From: Lentzea xinjiangensis
Lineage (GTDB): Bacteria > Actinomycetota > Actinomycetes > Mycobacteriales > Pseudonocardiaceae
Direction: 5' to 3'
Assembly (NCBI RefSeq): GCF_900110955.1
Contig: NZ_FOFR01000001.1
Span: 914,410 to 978,409 of the forward strand
DNA: 64,000 nucleotides
Under the pieces are notes generated by a model. The model worked only from the letters and a program-made list of their open reading frames with translations, ran no database searches and was not told the DNA's origin. The translations under genes and the position numbers were made by a program. Shown in pieces: positions 1-7,868 of the stretch. Positions within the stretch are counted from its first letter, which is position 1, and each line of letters begins with the position of its first letter.

Positions 1-461
1 TGACCGTGGCGCTGGCCGCGGAGATGCTGTCCCTGGCCGGGATCTCCGCCGACCCGGCCGCCGTGCTGGCCTCTGGCGAGGCCTACGAGGTGTGGGCGCG
101 GATGATCCGGGCCCAGGGCGGCGACCCCGACGCCCCGCTGCCGGTCGGTTCGCACCGGCACGTGGTGACCGCACCGGCCTCCGGTGTGCTGTCCACCCTG
201 GACGCCTACGCGGTCGGCGTCGCGGCGTGGCGGCTCGGTGCCGGGCGGGCGCGCAAGGAGGACCCGGTGCAGGCGGGTGCCGGGGTGCTGTGCCTGGCCA
301 AGCCCGGCGACCCCGTCGAGGCGGGACAGCCGTTGCTGGAGCTCTACACCGACACCCCCGACGCCGTCGAAGGTGCCCTGCGGGCGCTGGAAGGCGCTTG
401 CTCGGTCTCGGACTCCGCGGTGGAACGGGCGCCGCTGGTGATCGACACCATCCGCGGCTGA
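1..461 (+). CDS. deoA: Thymidine phosphorylase, C-terminal part (5' end outside window)
   Basis: This is the last 152 or so codons of a pyrimidine-nucleoside phosphorylase, which cleaves thymidine or deoxyuridine with phosphate to a free base and deoxyribose-1-phosphate in the cytosol. The visible part matches the C-terminal alpha/beta domain of the family, including the 'AYAVGVAAWRLGAGRA+K+D' stretch and the closing 'GQPLLELYTDT' segment. The frame is open to the left edge, so the catalytic N-terminal domain lies upstream. It ends against a bidirectional terminator shared with the convergent kinase gene. It belongs with add, deoC, upp and punA further along the window. Confidence 0.9.
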   Translation, partial: TVALAAEMLSLAGISADPAAVLASGEAYEVWARMIRAQGGDPDAPLPVGSHRHVVTAPASGVLSTLDAYAVGVAAWRLGAGRARKEDPVQAGAGVLCLAKPGDPVEAGQPLLELYTDTPDAVEGALRALEGACSVSDSAVERAPLVIDTIRG

Positions 462-476
462 GCCTTTCGGCCACGT

Positions 477-510
477 CCGCCGGTCCGCTCGTGGGCGGGC
501 GGACCGGCGG
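477..510. terminator. Bidirectional hairpin between deoA and the kinase gene
   Basis: A 12-bp perfect stem (477-488 with 499-510, CCGCCGGTCCGC) closes a 10-nt loop. It lies between two convergent stop codons and has no T-run, as is common for actinobacterial terminators. Confidence 0.75.
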
Positions 511-518
511 GACGCGGC

Positions 519-1985
519 CTAACCGACGAGGGTTCCGGCCAGCGGTGCGCGGTCCTGCTTCCACACCACGCACAGCACCTCCTGGCGGCCGGGGGCGGCG
601 GGGTCGTTCCAGGCCTGCCACTCCTGCTCCGTCGGGACGAGGCCGGTGAAGCCCAGCGCCTCCTTTGACCGCGAGGCCGTCGCCTGGAACTGCTCCCCGC
701 AGTACTTCTTCGCGAAGTCGGAGAGCCACTGCAAGCCGGGGTAGGCGACGGACTTCGGCTGGTCCCAGAGCGGGGTCGCGGCGGCGAAGAGCTGGATGCC
801 GTGCGGCTTGTCGCACGGCACGCTGCCCGGCACCGGCGAGCCCTGGATGAGGAAGTCCTTGGCGCACTCCGTGCCGCTGAGGTTCCACTGCGGGACGTCA
901 CCGCCGCGCCCGAACGTGGCGATCCGCCGGGACAGCAACGGGGCGCCCATCGGCAGTGGCGCCGTGTCGGTGCTCCACTCCGTCGAGTTCTCCGACGTCG
1001 GCGTGCCGCCGGCCGCGTCGCCGTTCTCCGGCCGGAAAGCCAGGTACCCGCCGAACGCGGCGCCCGCGAGCAGCACCGCGCCCAGCGCGACGGCGGCGAT
1101 CTTGACGGCGGGGTTCTTGCCGGCGGGGTTCTTCGTGCGCTGCACCGGAACGGGAGCGGAGATCTGCGCCGTGCCCTGGACGATCGCGACCAGCCTGCTC
1201 CGCGCCTGGTCGGCGGTCATGCGGCGGGCCGGGTCGACCGTCAGCAGCCCGCGGATCACCTCGGCGAGCGCGGGGGAGGCCCTGCGCAGCACCGGCGGCT
1301 CGTTCATGATCGCGTGCAGCGTCGACGCGGTGGACGTGCGTTCGAACGGGCTGATGCCCTCGACCGCGTGGGCCAGGGTGACGCCGAGCGCCCACAGGTC
1401 CGAGGCGGGCGAGGCCTCCCAGCCGTGGAGCCGGTCCGGCGACATGTAGGCGGGCGAGCCCACGATGCCGCCGTTCGTGGTGAGCCGCGGGTCGTCCATC
1501 GCCTGCGCGATGCCGAAGTCGGTGAGCTTCACGGCGCCGTCCGGCCGCACCATGATGTTGCTGGGCTTGACGTCCCGGTGCACGATCCCGGCGTTGTGCG
1601 CGGTCTCGAGCGCGCCCAGCACCTGCAGGGCGACGCCGGCCATCCACACCGAGTCGCGCGGACCGTGCCGCTGCACGACGGTGGCGAGGTCGGCCGCGTT
1701 GACCAGCTCCATCGCGAGGTAGGTGCGCCCGTCCTCGCGGATGACGTCGTGGACCGTCACGACGGCCGGGTGGTTCAGCCTGCCCGCCGTGCGCGCCTCG
1801 CGGAGCATGCGCTCTTCCAGCACCGTGCGCTCTTCGGCCGCGATGCCCTGCGGCGGGTGCAGCTCCTTGATCGCCACCGCCCGGTCGAGCAGCTGGTCCT
1901 GGGCACGCCACACGACGCCCATCGCACCGCGGCCGAGCTCGGCGAGCAGTGCGTAGCGGTTGGCGATGACTCGCTGTTGCTGCAC
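519..1985 (-). CDS. Membrane-anchored Ser/Thr protein kinase (PknB type)
   Basis: Eukaryotic-type protein kinase of 488 aa with a GTG start. The N-terminal catalytic domain shows the glycine loop GRGAMG (about residues 18-23), the ATP lysine K40, the catalytic loop HRDVKPSN with D138 and the DFG aspartate D156. A single membrane helix follows near residues 295-318. The extracytoplasmic C-terminus has four Cys (GTEC, VPC, KYC, VLC) and a 'CDKPHGIQLF' motif resembling septum-formation-type (PF13845-like) sensor domains, which is a resemblance only. It converges on deoA. Its substrate and ligand are unknown. Confidence 0.93.
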   Translation of the reverse strand: MQQQRVIANRYALLAELGRGAMGVVWRAQDQLLDRAVAIKELHPPQGIAAEERTVLEERMLREARTAGRLNHPAVVTVHDVIREDGRTYLAMELVNAADLATVVQRHGPRDSVWMAGVALQVLGALETAHNAGIVHRDVKPSNIMVRPDGAVKLTDFGIAQAMDDPRLTTNGGIVGSPAYMSPDRLHGWEASPASDLWALGVTLAHAVEGISPFERTSTASTLHAIMNEPPVLRRASPALAEVIRGLLTVDPARRMTADQARSRLVAIVQGTAQISAPVPVQRTKNPAGKNPAVKIAAVALGAVLLAGAAFGGYLAFRPENGDAAGGTPTSENSTEWSTDTAPLPMGAPLLSRRIATFGRGGDVPQWNLSGTECAKDFLIQGSPVPGSVPCDKPHGIQLFAAATPLWDQPKSVAYPGLQWLSDFAKKYCGEQFQATASRSKEALGFTGLVPTEQEWQAWNDPAAPGRQEVLCVVWKQDRAPLAGTLVG

Positions 1986-2166
1986 GGACTATCCCTTCTG
2001 GACGCCCCCAGACTCCGGCGAGCCTACCTACGGCCGGGTAAGCGCTCTCGCATCAGGCACGGCCCGGGGCGGCCCCTGGTTCGAGGAAGACCGCCCGTGT
2101 GGGCTGAGCCACAAGGAGGACAGGGACGCTTCCGGGACGAACGAGTCGGACGGCCGCGAACGCGGA

Positions 2167-2198
2167 ACGGCCCCCGAGCGTTGCCGCTCGAGGGCCGT
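2167..2198 (-). terminator. Hairpin terminator after the coiled-coil gene
   Basis: A 14-bp stem with one mismatch (2167-2180 with 2185-2198) and a TTGC loop, 25 bp beyond the stop codon of the minus-strand coiled-coil gene. Confidence 0.7.
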
Positions 2199-2223
2199 GC
2201 CTGCTTGCGTCGAACTGGGGCGA

Positions 2224-3657
2224 TCAGGCGCCTTCGGCGGCCAGATCGTCGTCGTCCAGGTGCTCCTTGCCCGCCGGCTTCGGGCCGCCGTTCTTGCGGG
2301 TGCGGCGCTGCGGGCGGGGCAGGGCGGTGGGCGGCGGGGGAGGAGTGGGCGAGCCGCCGCCGAGGATGAGCTCGGCGAAGGTGGCCATGGCCTCGTCCAG
2401 CTGACCGCCGATGCGCAGCTCGGACTCCTGGTTCGACTTGCGGACCAGGGACTGCAGCGCGTCGGTGTCCGGGCGGGCGCCGACGGTCTCGGCGACCTTC
2501 GTGAGGCTCGCGTCGACGGAGCCGCCGAGCTCGGTGATCCGGGCGGCGAAGCCGTCTTCGACCTTGTCCAGGCGGTTGGTCATGGTGTCGAGCTGCGAGG
2601 TGACGAGCTCCAGGCGCCGGGCCAGGGCCTCGAGGCGGTCGGCGGCGTCGACCTGGTCGCGGGACTGCTCGATCGCCGCGTACAGGGCCGTGCGGGCCTC
2701 GTCGAGCTTGCCGTTGACGGTGTCGCGGGTGTCGGCGACGGCGGACGCCAGCTCGGCGCGGGTCTCGGCGAGGGAACCGGCGAGCGAGTCGCGGGTCTCG
2801 GCCACGACGCCTGCCAGCTCACCGCGGGTCTCCGCCACGGCGCCGGACAGTTCGGTGCGGGTCTCGGCGAGCGACGAGGCCAGCTGGTCGTGGCGGTCGG
2901 TGACGGCGGACACGAGCTTCTCGCGGCTGTCGGTGATCGCGCCGGCCAGCTCCCCACGGCTGTCGGCGATCGCGGCGGCCAGCTCGGCGCGCGTGGCGGC
3001 GAGGGCGTCGCGCTGCTCGTCGGCGCGGCCGTGCACACCGGAGAAGGAGTCGGCGAGGATCTTCTGCAGGGCCTCGCGGGTGCCGTCGAGGTGCTCGTGC
3101 ACGCCCTCGTCCACCTCGTCGAGACGGCCGCGCAGCGCGGCCTCGAGGGCCTCGATGCGCTCGCGCAGCGGGTTCGTGACCGCGCCCGGGATCGAGTCGA
3201 CCTTGCCGTCCTGCTTGTCCAGGTGGCCGTCGAGGTCGTCGATGCGCTTGTGGATGCTGGCGAGCTTGTCCTCCAGGCCGTCCATGCGGCCCGCGACACC
3301 CTCGAAGCGACCGGCGACACCGTCGAGACGGCCGTCGAGCTGCGCGAACGGCTTGGCGAGCTTGTCCACGAGGGCGTCGACGGCACGGCCGATGTCCGCG
3401 ACGGCGTTGTCCTGGGCCTCCAGCTTGGCGAGAGCCTCGTCCAGGCGCTCGGCCAGCACGCTGACCTCAGTGCGGTCCGGGAGCTCCGACAGGCGCTTGC
3501 GGACCGAACCCAGCGACTCCAGAGGCGACATCCGGGCGTGGATCTCGTCCAGCGCGTCGAAGATCTGCTGCTGCTCGCTCTCACGGATCTCCGCGGCGCG
3601 CGTGAGCATGTTGCGCATCCGATCGAAGCTCATCGTGGAGTTGTTGTTCTCTGTCAC
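2224..3657 (-). CDS. Long coiled-coil / 11-mer repeat protein of unknown function
   Basis: About 477 aa, almost all predicted helix, with no signal peptide or membrane span, so probably cytoplasmic. From the N-terminus there is a heptad-rich coiled coil, then ten uninterrupted 11-residue repeats of the form AETRxELAGAV, a second short coiled coil, and a disordered Pro-rich, basic-then-acidic tail (TPPPPPT, PQRRTRK, LDDDDL). The GTG at 3657 is chosen because AAGG sits 9 nt upstream; a GTG at 3693 and an ATG at 3633 are alternatives. Eleven-mer helices are known in lipid-surface binding proteins and right-handed coiled coils, so a scaffold or surface-binding role is possible. No family was recognised. 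Confidence 0.8.
   Translation of the reverse strand: MTENNNSTMSFDRMRNMLTRAAEIRESEQQQIFDALDEIHARMSPLESLGSVRKRLSELPDRTEVSVLAERLDEALAKLEAQDNAVADIGRAVDALVDKLAKPFAQLDGRLDGVAGRFEGVAGRMDGLEDKLASIHKRIDDLDGHLDKQDGKVDSIPGAVTNPLRERIEALEAALRGRLDEVDEGVHEHLDGTREALQKILADSFSGVHGRADEQRDALAATRAELAAAIADSRGELAGAITDSREKLVSAVTDRHDQLASSLAETRTELSGAVAETRGELAGVVAETRDSLAGSLAETRAELASAVADTRDTVNGKLDEARTALYAAIEQSRDQVDAADRLEALARRLELVTSQLDTMTNRLDKVEDGFAARITELGGSVDASLTKVAETVGARPDTDALQSLVRKSNQESELRIGGQLDEAMATFAELILGGGSPTPPPPPTALPRPQRRTRKNGGPKPAGKEHLDDDDLAAEGA
2671..3000 (-). repeat. Ten tandem 33-bp (11-residue) repeats inside the coiled-coil gene
   Basis: The translation divides without gaps into ten hendecads, for example AATRAELAAAI, ADSRGELAGAI, AETRTELSGAV, AETRGELAGVV, AETRDSLAGSL, AETRAELASAV, ADTRDTVNGKL. 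Arg is at position 4 in nearly all copies, Leu or Val at position 7, and a hydrophobic residue at position 11. Confidence 0.9.
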
Positions 3658-3764
3658 GGCTGAGTGCCTTCGTCCAAGGGGAGGGGAGACCACGGGAGCC
3701 TATCCGCGTCGCGGCACGTGTCTGTACCACCCCCGGCGGAAAAAGGCCGGGCGCGGACGGGCGA

Positions 3765-3782
3765 CTAGCCTGATCAGGCTAG
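3765..3782. promoter_or_regulatory. 18-bp perfect palindrome (putative operator)
   Basis: CTAGCCTGATCAGGCTAG is a perfect uninterrupted palindrome in the 335-bp gap between the divergent coiled-coil and add genes. A dyad without a loop suits a dimeric DNA-binding protein better than a terminator. The binding protein is unknown. No small gene in this gap is supported. Confidence 0.5.
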
Positions 3783-3882
3783 CGGGCTGCGCCGAACGCG
3801 AAGTGACCGGCCGGAAGCGCGTGGTAGCGACCGGTGATGTTCCTACCTTGGGGTGACTCAAGCCTCGGGGTGGTTGCAGAAA

Positions 3883-3946
3883 GTTGCTGATCACGGATCG
3901 GCAACGGCGGTGCAGCAGCACATGATCATACCGCCGATAAGATCAT
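3883..3946 (+). promoter_or_regulatory. Two spaced inverted repeats upstream of add
   Basis: GTTGC (3883-3887) pairs with GCAAC (3901-3905), and ATGATC (3922-3927) with GATCAT (3941-3946). Both have 13-nt spacers and sit 47 to 110 bp before the add start. The arms are short, so operator status is tentative. Confidence 0.3.
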
Positions 3947-3992
3947 TTCGGCCAACGCTGAAACGGCGTGTCGGCTGAAGTAACGTGGAGCG

Positions 3993-5090
3993 ATGTCCAC
4001 GCCGCTTACCCTGGAGACCATCCGCAGCGCGCCGAAGGTGCTGCTGCACGACCACCTCGACGGTGGCCTCCGCCCGCAGACGGTGATCGAGCTCGCCGAT
4101 GCCTCCGGCTACCGGGGCCTGCCCACCACCGACGCGGGCGTCCTCGGCGGCTGGTTCCGCGACAACGCCAACTCCGGCTCGCTCGTGCGCTACCTCGAAG
4201 GTTTCGCCCACACGTGCGGTGTCATGCAGGACGAGGCCGCGCTCGTCCGCGTCGCCACCGAGGCCGTCGAGGACCTCGCCGCCGACGGCGTCGTCTACGC
4301 CGAGATCCGCTACGCGCCCGAGCTGAACACCCAGGGGGGTCTCTCGCTGGAGCAGGTCGTCGAGGCCGTCCAGGAGGGCTTCCGCCTGGGCGAGCAGCGC
4401 GCCCTGGCGGCCGGCCGCAGGATCCGCGTCGGGACGCTGCTGTGCGCCATGCGCCAGAACGAGGGCTGGCTGCGCATCGCCGAGCTCGCCGTCCGCTACC
4501 GCGACCTCGGCGTCGCCGGTTTCGACATCGCGGGTCCGGAGGCCGGCTTCCCTCCCACCAGGGGCCTCGACACGTTCGAGTACCTGCGCCGGCAGAACGC
4601 GCACTTCACCATCCACGCCGGTGAGGCGTTCGGCCTGCCGTCGATCTGGGAGGCCATCCAGCACTGCGGTGCCGAACGGCTCGGCCACGGCGTGCGGATC
4701 GTCGACGACATCGAGGTCGCGGGCAACGACGTCGCCGGCGCCGAGCTGGGACGGCTCGCCGCGTACGTCCGCGACCGCCGCATCCCGCTCGAGATGTGCA
4801 CGACGTCGAACCTGCAGACCGGTGCCGCGCCCACGCTCGCCGAGCACCCGATCGGCCTGCTCGCCGCGCTGCGGTTCCGCGTCACCGTCAACACCGACAA
4901 CCGGCTGATGAGCGACTGCTCGCTCTCCAGCGAGTTCGCCGCGCTGGCCGAGACCTTCGGCTACGGCTGGGCGGACCTGCAGTGGTTCACGATCAACGCC
5001 ATGAAGTCGGCGTTCCTCGGGTTCGACGAGCGGCTCGCGATCATCAACGAGCAGATCAAGCCGGGGTACGCCGCGCTCACGGCTCGGTAG
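3993..5090 (+). CDS. add: Adenosine deaminase
   Basis: Hydrolytic deamination of (deoxy)adenosine to (deoxy)inosine, feeding purine nucleoside phosphorylase. At 365 aa it is full length. The zinc and catalytic residues of the amidohydrolase barrel are all in place: H19 and H21 in HDHLDG, H208 and E211 in IHAGEAFG, H232 in RLGHGVRI, and D302 in VTVNTDNR. The ATG start follows GTGGAG. The gene is transcribed alone and faces the conserved acidic-protein gene across a strong bidirectional terminator. Confidence 0.96.
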   Translation: MSTPLTLETIRSAPKVLLHDHLDGGLRPQTVIELADASGYRGLPTTDAGVLGGWFRDNANSGSLVRYLEGFAHTCGVMQDEAALVRVATEAVEDLAADGVVYAEIRYAPELNTQGGLSLEQVVEAVQEGFRLGEQRALAAGRRIRVGTLLCAMRQNEGWLRIAELAVRYRDLGVAGFDIAGPEAGFPPTRGLDTFEYLRRQNAHFTIHAGEAFGLPSIWEAIQHCGAERLGHGVRIVDDIEVAGNDVAGAELGRLAAYVRDRRIPLEMCTTSNLQTGAAPTLAEHPIGLLAALRFRVTVNTDNRLMSDCSLSSEFAALAETFGYGWADLQWFTINAMKSAFLGFDERLAIINEQIKPGYAALTAR

Positions 5091-5264
5091 CGGCGCTGGT
5101 CCGCCGCACGGCTCCGGGCGAGCACGTCTCGCTCCGGTACCGGTCGGCGGCCTCGGCCGCGTTGCGCGCCGATCGCCGACGGGCTCGGTTCGCCGTCCCG
5201 CGGCGGAACCTCCCGCGCCCTCGGCGCACCACCTCGTCCGGCCGCGCCGGGCGCTCGACCGCGA

Positions 5265-5296
5265 AGAGGGCCGCTCACCTGCGTGAGCGGCCCTCT
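5265..5296. terminator. Bidirectional terminator between add and the 5306-6523 gene
   Basis: A perfect 14-bp stem, AGAGGGCCGCTCAC (5265-5278) with its complement (5283-5296), around a CTGC loop. It lies 10 bp beyond the minus-strand stop and 175 bp beyond add. Confidence 0.85.
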
Positions 5297-5305
5297 CCGG
5301 TGCGA

Positions 5306-6523
5306 TCAGTTGGTGTTGAGCCGGTCCTCGAACTTCGCCTGCAGCGCGCGGAACGCGGCCACCTCGGCGTCGTAGGGGGCGGACGGCGCGAGCCGCGTCG
5401 GGTCGGGCGAGACCACGAACGACACCAGCCAGCCCAGCGACTCCGACGAGGCCAGCGCCTCCTTCACGGAGTCGTCCTCCGCCCACTCGGCCGCGTCCTC
5501 GAACAGCTCGACGGCGAGGTCGAGCTGGTGCGGGTCGAGGGAGTCGGGGCCCTCCTCCATGTCCTCCGCGATGCCGGTCAGCACGTAGACGTTCTCGTCG
5601 TCCACGTCGACGTCGAGCTCGCCCGCGGTGGCCTTGACCTTGATGTCGTTCCAGGTCTCGACCTCGGCGAGGTCGTGGTCGTCGTTCTCGGCCACGAACC
5701 GGCTCAGGCCGCGGTGCGAGGAGAACACCTCGATCTTGCCGCGGCGGCCGAGGAACACCGGGTCGTCGCCGAGGTAGCAGCGCAGCGTGTAGAACTCGCC
5801 GGCGGACGTGATGATCTTGATGGGGTCGACGCCGACCTCGGCCCAGAAGCCGGTGGGCTCCGGGCGCTCGTCGTCGGAGTCCTCGTCGTCCGCGTCGGCC
5901 TCCGCCGCGGGCGCGGTCTCGGCCTCGAGCGCGGCGAGCTCCTCCTGCGCGACCGAGAGCTCCTTCTCGGGGACCTCCGGCGTGTTCACCACGCTGTCGA
6001 TCGCGTCGAGGACCTCGTCCCACTTCTCGGAGACGACCTCGGACATCGCGTCCCAGAGCTTGGCGCCGTCCCTGCCGCTGAACGGCAGCGTGCCCTGCGG
6101 CAGCAGCGCGAAGCCCTCCGCCGAGTCGAGCACCTCGTGGACCTTCTCCAGGTCGCAGACGTCCGCGAGGGCGCGCACGATCGCGATGACGTCGGCGAGC
6201 TCGCCGATCGTCCAGGTGTCCGGGTCCTCCGCGATCAGCTCGGGCACACCGACGAGGTCGAACTGGTGGTTCTCGTCCGGCGAGAGGTCGGCGACGCCCA
6301 GCGACGGCACGATCGGCCACGCGGGGTGATCGGTCAGGTCGTGCTCTTCGGCGGTGCGCACGAACGCGGCGAGGTGCGCGGCGTCGGGGAAGACGAACAG
6401 GTCCTCCTCGTCACCGAGGAACGCCTCCCACTCCTCGCCCTTCTCGCGCCAGCGGGGTGCCCACAGCGTGACGACGTCACCCTGCGTCAGCCCCAGCTCG
6501 ATGGGGACGATGTCCTGCGCCAT
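5306..6523 (-). CDS. Conserved acidic actinobacterial protein (Rv3311-like by position)
   Basis: 405 aa, very acidic, without signal peptide or membrane segment. It has two globular halves joined by a Glu/Ala/Asp-rich linker at roughly residues 195-235 (PAAEADADDEDSDDE). The halves share related features: a 'LTQGDVVTLWAP' opening, 'FVFPDAAHLAAFV' in the first and 'IEVFSSHRGLSRFV' in the second, which suggests an internal duplication. Neighbours deoA and add place it where M. tuberculosis has Rv3311 (from memory). Homologues are sometimes labelled 'primosomal protein' without support I can see. Function unknown. Confidence 0.85.
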   Translation of the reverse strand: MAQDIVPIELGLTQGDVVTLWAPRWREKGEEWEAFLGDEEDLFVFPDAAHLAAFVRTAEEHDLTDHPAWPIVPSLGVADLSPDENHQFDLVGVPELIAEDPDTWTIGELADVIAIVRALADVCDLEKVHEVLDSAEGFALLPQGTLPFSGRDGAKLWDAMSEVVSEKWDEVLDAIDSVVNTPEVPEKELSVAQEELAALEAETAPAAEADADDEDSDDERPEPTGFWAEVGVDPIKIITSAGEFYTLRCYLGDDPVFLGRRGKIEVFSSHRGLSRFVAENDDHDLAEVETWNDIKVKATAGELDVDVDDENVYVLTGIAEDMEEGPDSLDPHQLDLAVELFEDAAEWAEDDSVKEALASSESLGWLVSFVVSPDPTRLAPSAPYDAEVAAFRALQAKFEDRLNTN

Positions 6524-6577
6524 CCTGACCTCCCGGTCACGCCTGCCTGATGCCGTGGGCGAGCCTAACGGTGCTGA

Positions 6578-7015
6578 TCACCGGCGCCCAAAGGGGTTGG
6601 AGAAGAAAGCGTCCTCGTCGGGGTCCTCGACGACCTCCGCCCTGCGCCGCCGCGGCGGTGGTGCCTGCTCAACAGCGGGTTCGGGCGGCACGACGGGGTG
6701 CGCCGCCGACCGGAAGGGCGCGTCGCCGGTGACCGACTCGACGTCGATCGCCATGCCGTCGCCGAGCGCCAGCGCCATCCTGTTGAAGCTCGTCTGCACG
6801 GCCGCGTCCGTCGCGAGCCGCGCGGTCTCCGTGACGACCTGGCCGACCGCGTGGGCGCCGTGGCCCAGCAGCGCCGGGTGCAGGTGCACGGCCCGGAGCT
6901 CGCCCTTCGCGGACGCCGTGACCGTGCACAGCCCGTTCGGGTGCTCGACCGTGGCGGTGATGGCCCTGAGCTCGCGCTGGAGCTGCTCGACGGCCTGCAG
7001 GCGGTCCTCGTTCAC
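6578..7015 (-). CDS. YbaB/EbfC-like small protein
   Basis: About 145 aa from a GTG start whose first bases overlap the stop of the upstream gene (GTGA, 7012-7015), so translation is probably coupled. The first 90 residues have the YbaB arrangement: an N-terminal helix (LQAVEQLQRELRAI), a short sheet (CTVTASAKGELRAVHLHP) and a helical end. The tail is Pro/Arg-rich and ends in DEDAFFSNPFGRR. YbaB-fold proteins bind DNA or serve as chaperone-like partners in ESX loci (EspL-like). With the WXG-like and NlpC/P60 genes nearby the second role is possible; this is inference. Confidence 0.75.
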   Translation of the reverse strand: MNEDRLQAVEQLQRELRAITATVEHPNGLCTVTASAKGELRAVHLHPALLGHGAHAVGQVVTETARLATDAAVQTSFNRMALALGDGMAIDVESVTGDAPFRSAAHPVVPPEPAVEQAPPPRRRRAEVVEDPDEDAFFSNPFGRR

Positions 7016-7365
7016 GGCCGCCACCCGAACTCGTCCTCGTCGGCGTGCCGCGGGAACCCCATGGCGGTCAGCTCGCGCGGGTCGACGACCCGTTCCAGCG
7101 TCTGGTGCAGCCGCGACGAGGCGGCGCGCTGGGCCTTCTCGGCCACGCGCACGATCTCGGCGGCGAGCCCGTGCGGGCCCATCCGCAGTGCCGCGGGGCT
7201 CACCGCGATCTGCTGCGGAGGACCGCCGGGCGTCGCGACCACCGTCACCGCGCCGTCCGGTGACCACGCCCGTCCCGTGATGGGACCGCTGCGCGTGACG
7301 TGCTCGGACACGGCCTGCTCGACAGCGCGCACCTTCCGCGCGGCGCGCTCGACGTCGTCGTCCAC
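7012..7365 (-). CDS. YbaB/EbfC-like small protein, first of a coupled pair
   Basis: 117 aa beginning MDDDVERAARKVRAVEQAV. The pattern is a helix, then a beta segment (GAVTVVATPGGPPQQIAVSP), then helices (GPHGLAAEIVRVAEKAQRAAS), as in YbaB-type proteins. It overlaps the next gene by 4 nt. The pair may form a heterodimer. It is divergent from the SnoaL-like gene, whose start is 68 bp away, so promoters for both lie in 7366-7433. Confidence 0.75.
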   Translation of the reverse strand: MDDDVERAARKVRAVEQAVSEHVTRSGPITGRAWSPDGAVTVVATPGGPPQQIAVSPAALRMGPHGLAAEIVRVAEKAQRAASSRLHQTLERVVDPRELTAMGFPRHADEDEFGWRP

Positions 7366-7433
7366 CTGATCACCCCCTGGTGTGGACAGTGTGCCGCAAG
7401 ACGCGGCGCCGGGCCGGGTTGTTGGATCTCGGT

Positions 7434-7868
7434 ATGACGAACCCGAGCGAAGTCGTGCTGGCCCTGCTGCGCGCCACCGAGACCCTCGACGCGGCCCAGG
7501 TCGCGCGGCACCTGGCGGACGACGTGGCCTGGCAGAACGTGCCCTTCCCCGCCGCGCGCGGCAAGAAGACCGTCACCCGCCACCTCGAGCTGATGAACAG
7601 GGCCGTCACCGGCGTCGAGGTCCGCGTCCACCACATCGCCGCCAACGGCGGCGTCGTGCTGACCCAGCGGACCGACGTGATCCGGCGCGGCCGGTTCGAG
7701 GCGGCGTTCTGGGTGTGCGGCACGTTCGTCGTCCGCGACGGCCGGGTCGTGCTGTGGCGCGACCACTACGACCACGCGTACGTCGCGGGCGCCTTCCTGA
7801 AAGGCCTCGGCAAGCTCGCCGCCGGCGCTCTCGGGAGGGCGCTGCGCCGTCAGCCCGTCGGCCGGTAG
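7434..7868 (+). CDS. SnoaL-like / limonene-epoxide hydrolase-type protein
   Basis: 144 aa, NTF2-like alpha+beta cone fold. The sequence fits the limonene-1,2-epoxide hydrolase group: N-terminal helices (EVVLALLRATETLDAAQVARHL), 'DDVAWQNVPFP', and a C-terminal 'GRVVLWRDHYDH' with the family's conserved Arg-Asp-x-x-Asp pattern. It could hydrolyse an epoxide or bind a small ligand; the substrate cannot be told. The ATG at 7434 is used because upstream sequence is unrelated to the family. Its last 19 bp overlap the convergent NlpC/P60 gene. Confidence 0.8.
   Translation: MTNPSEVVLALLRATETLDAAQVARHLADDVAWQNVPFPAARGKKTVTRHLELMNRAVTGVEVRVHHIAANGGVVLTQRTDVIRRGRFEAAFWVCGTFVVRDGRVVLWRDHYDHAYVAGAFLKGLGKLAAGALGRALRRQPVGR

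Noticed and set aside
3700-3921. 73-residue frame in the gap before add
   Set aside because: No ribosome binding site, no codon bias, and it covers the palindrome and promoter region.
3891-6320. 809-residue open frame on the minus strand across add and the acidic-protein gene
   Set aside because: Arg/Ala/Gly-rich translation with no domain; it is the antisense or shifted shadow of two well-supported genes, as expected in very GC-rich DNA.
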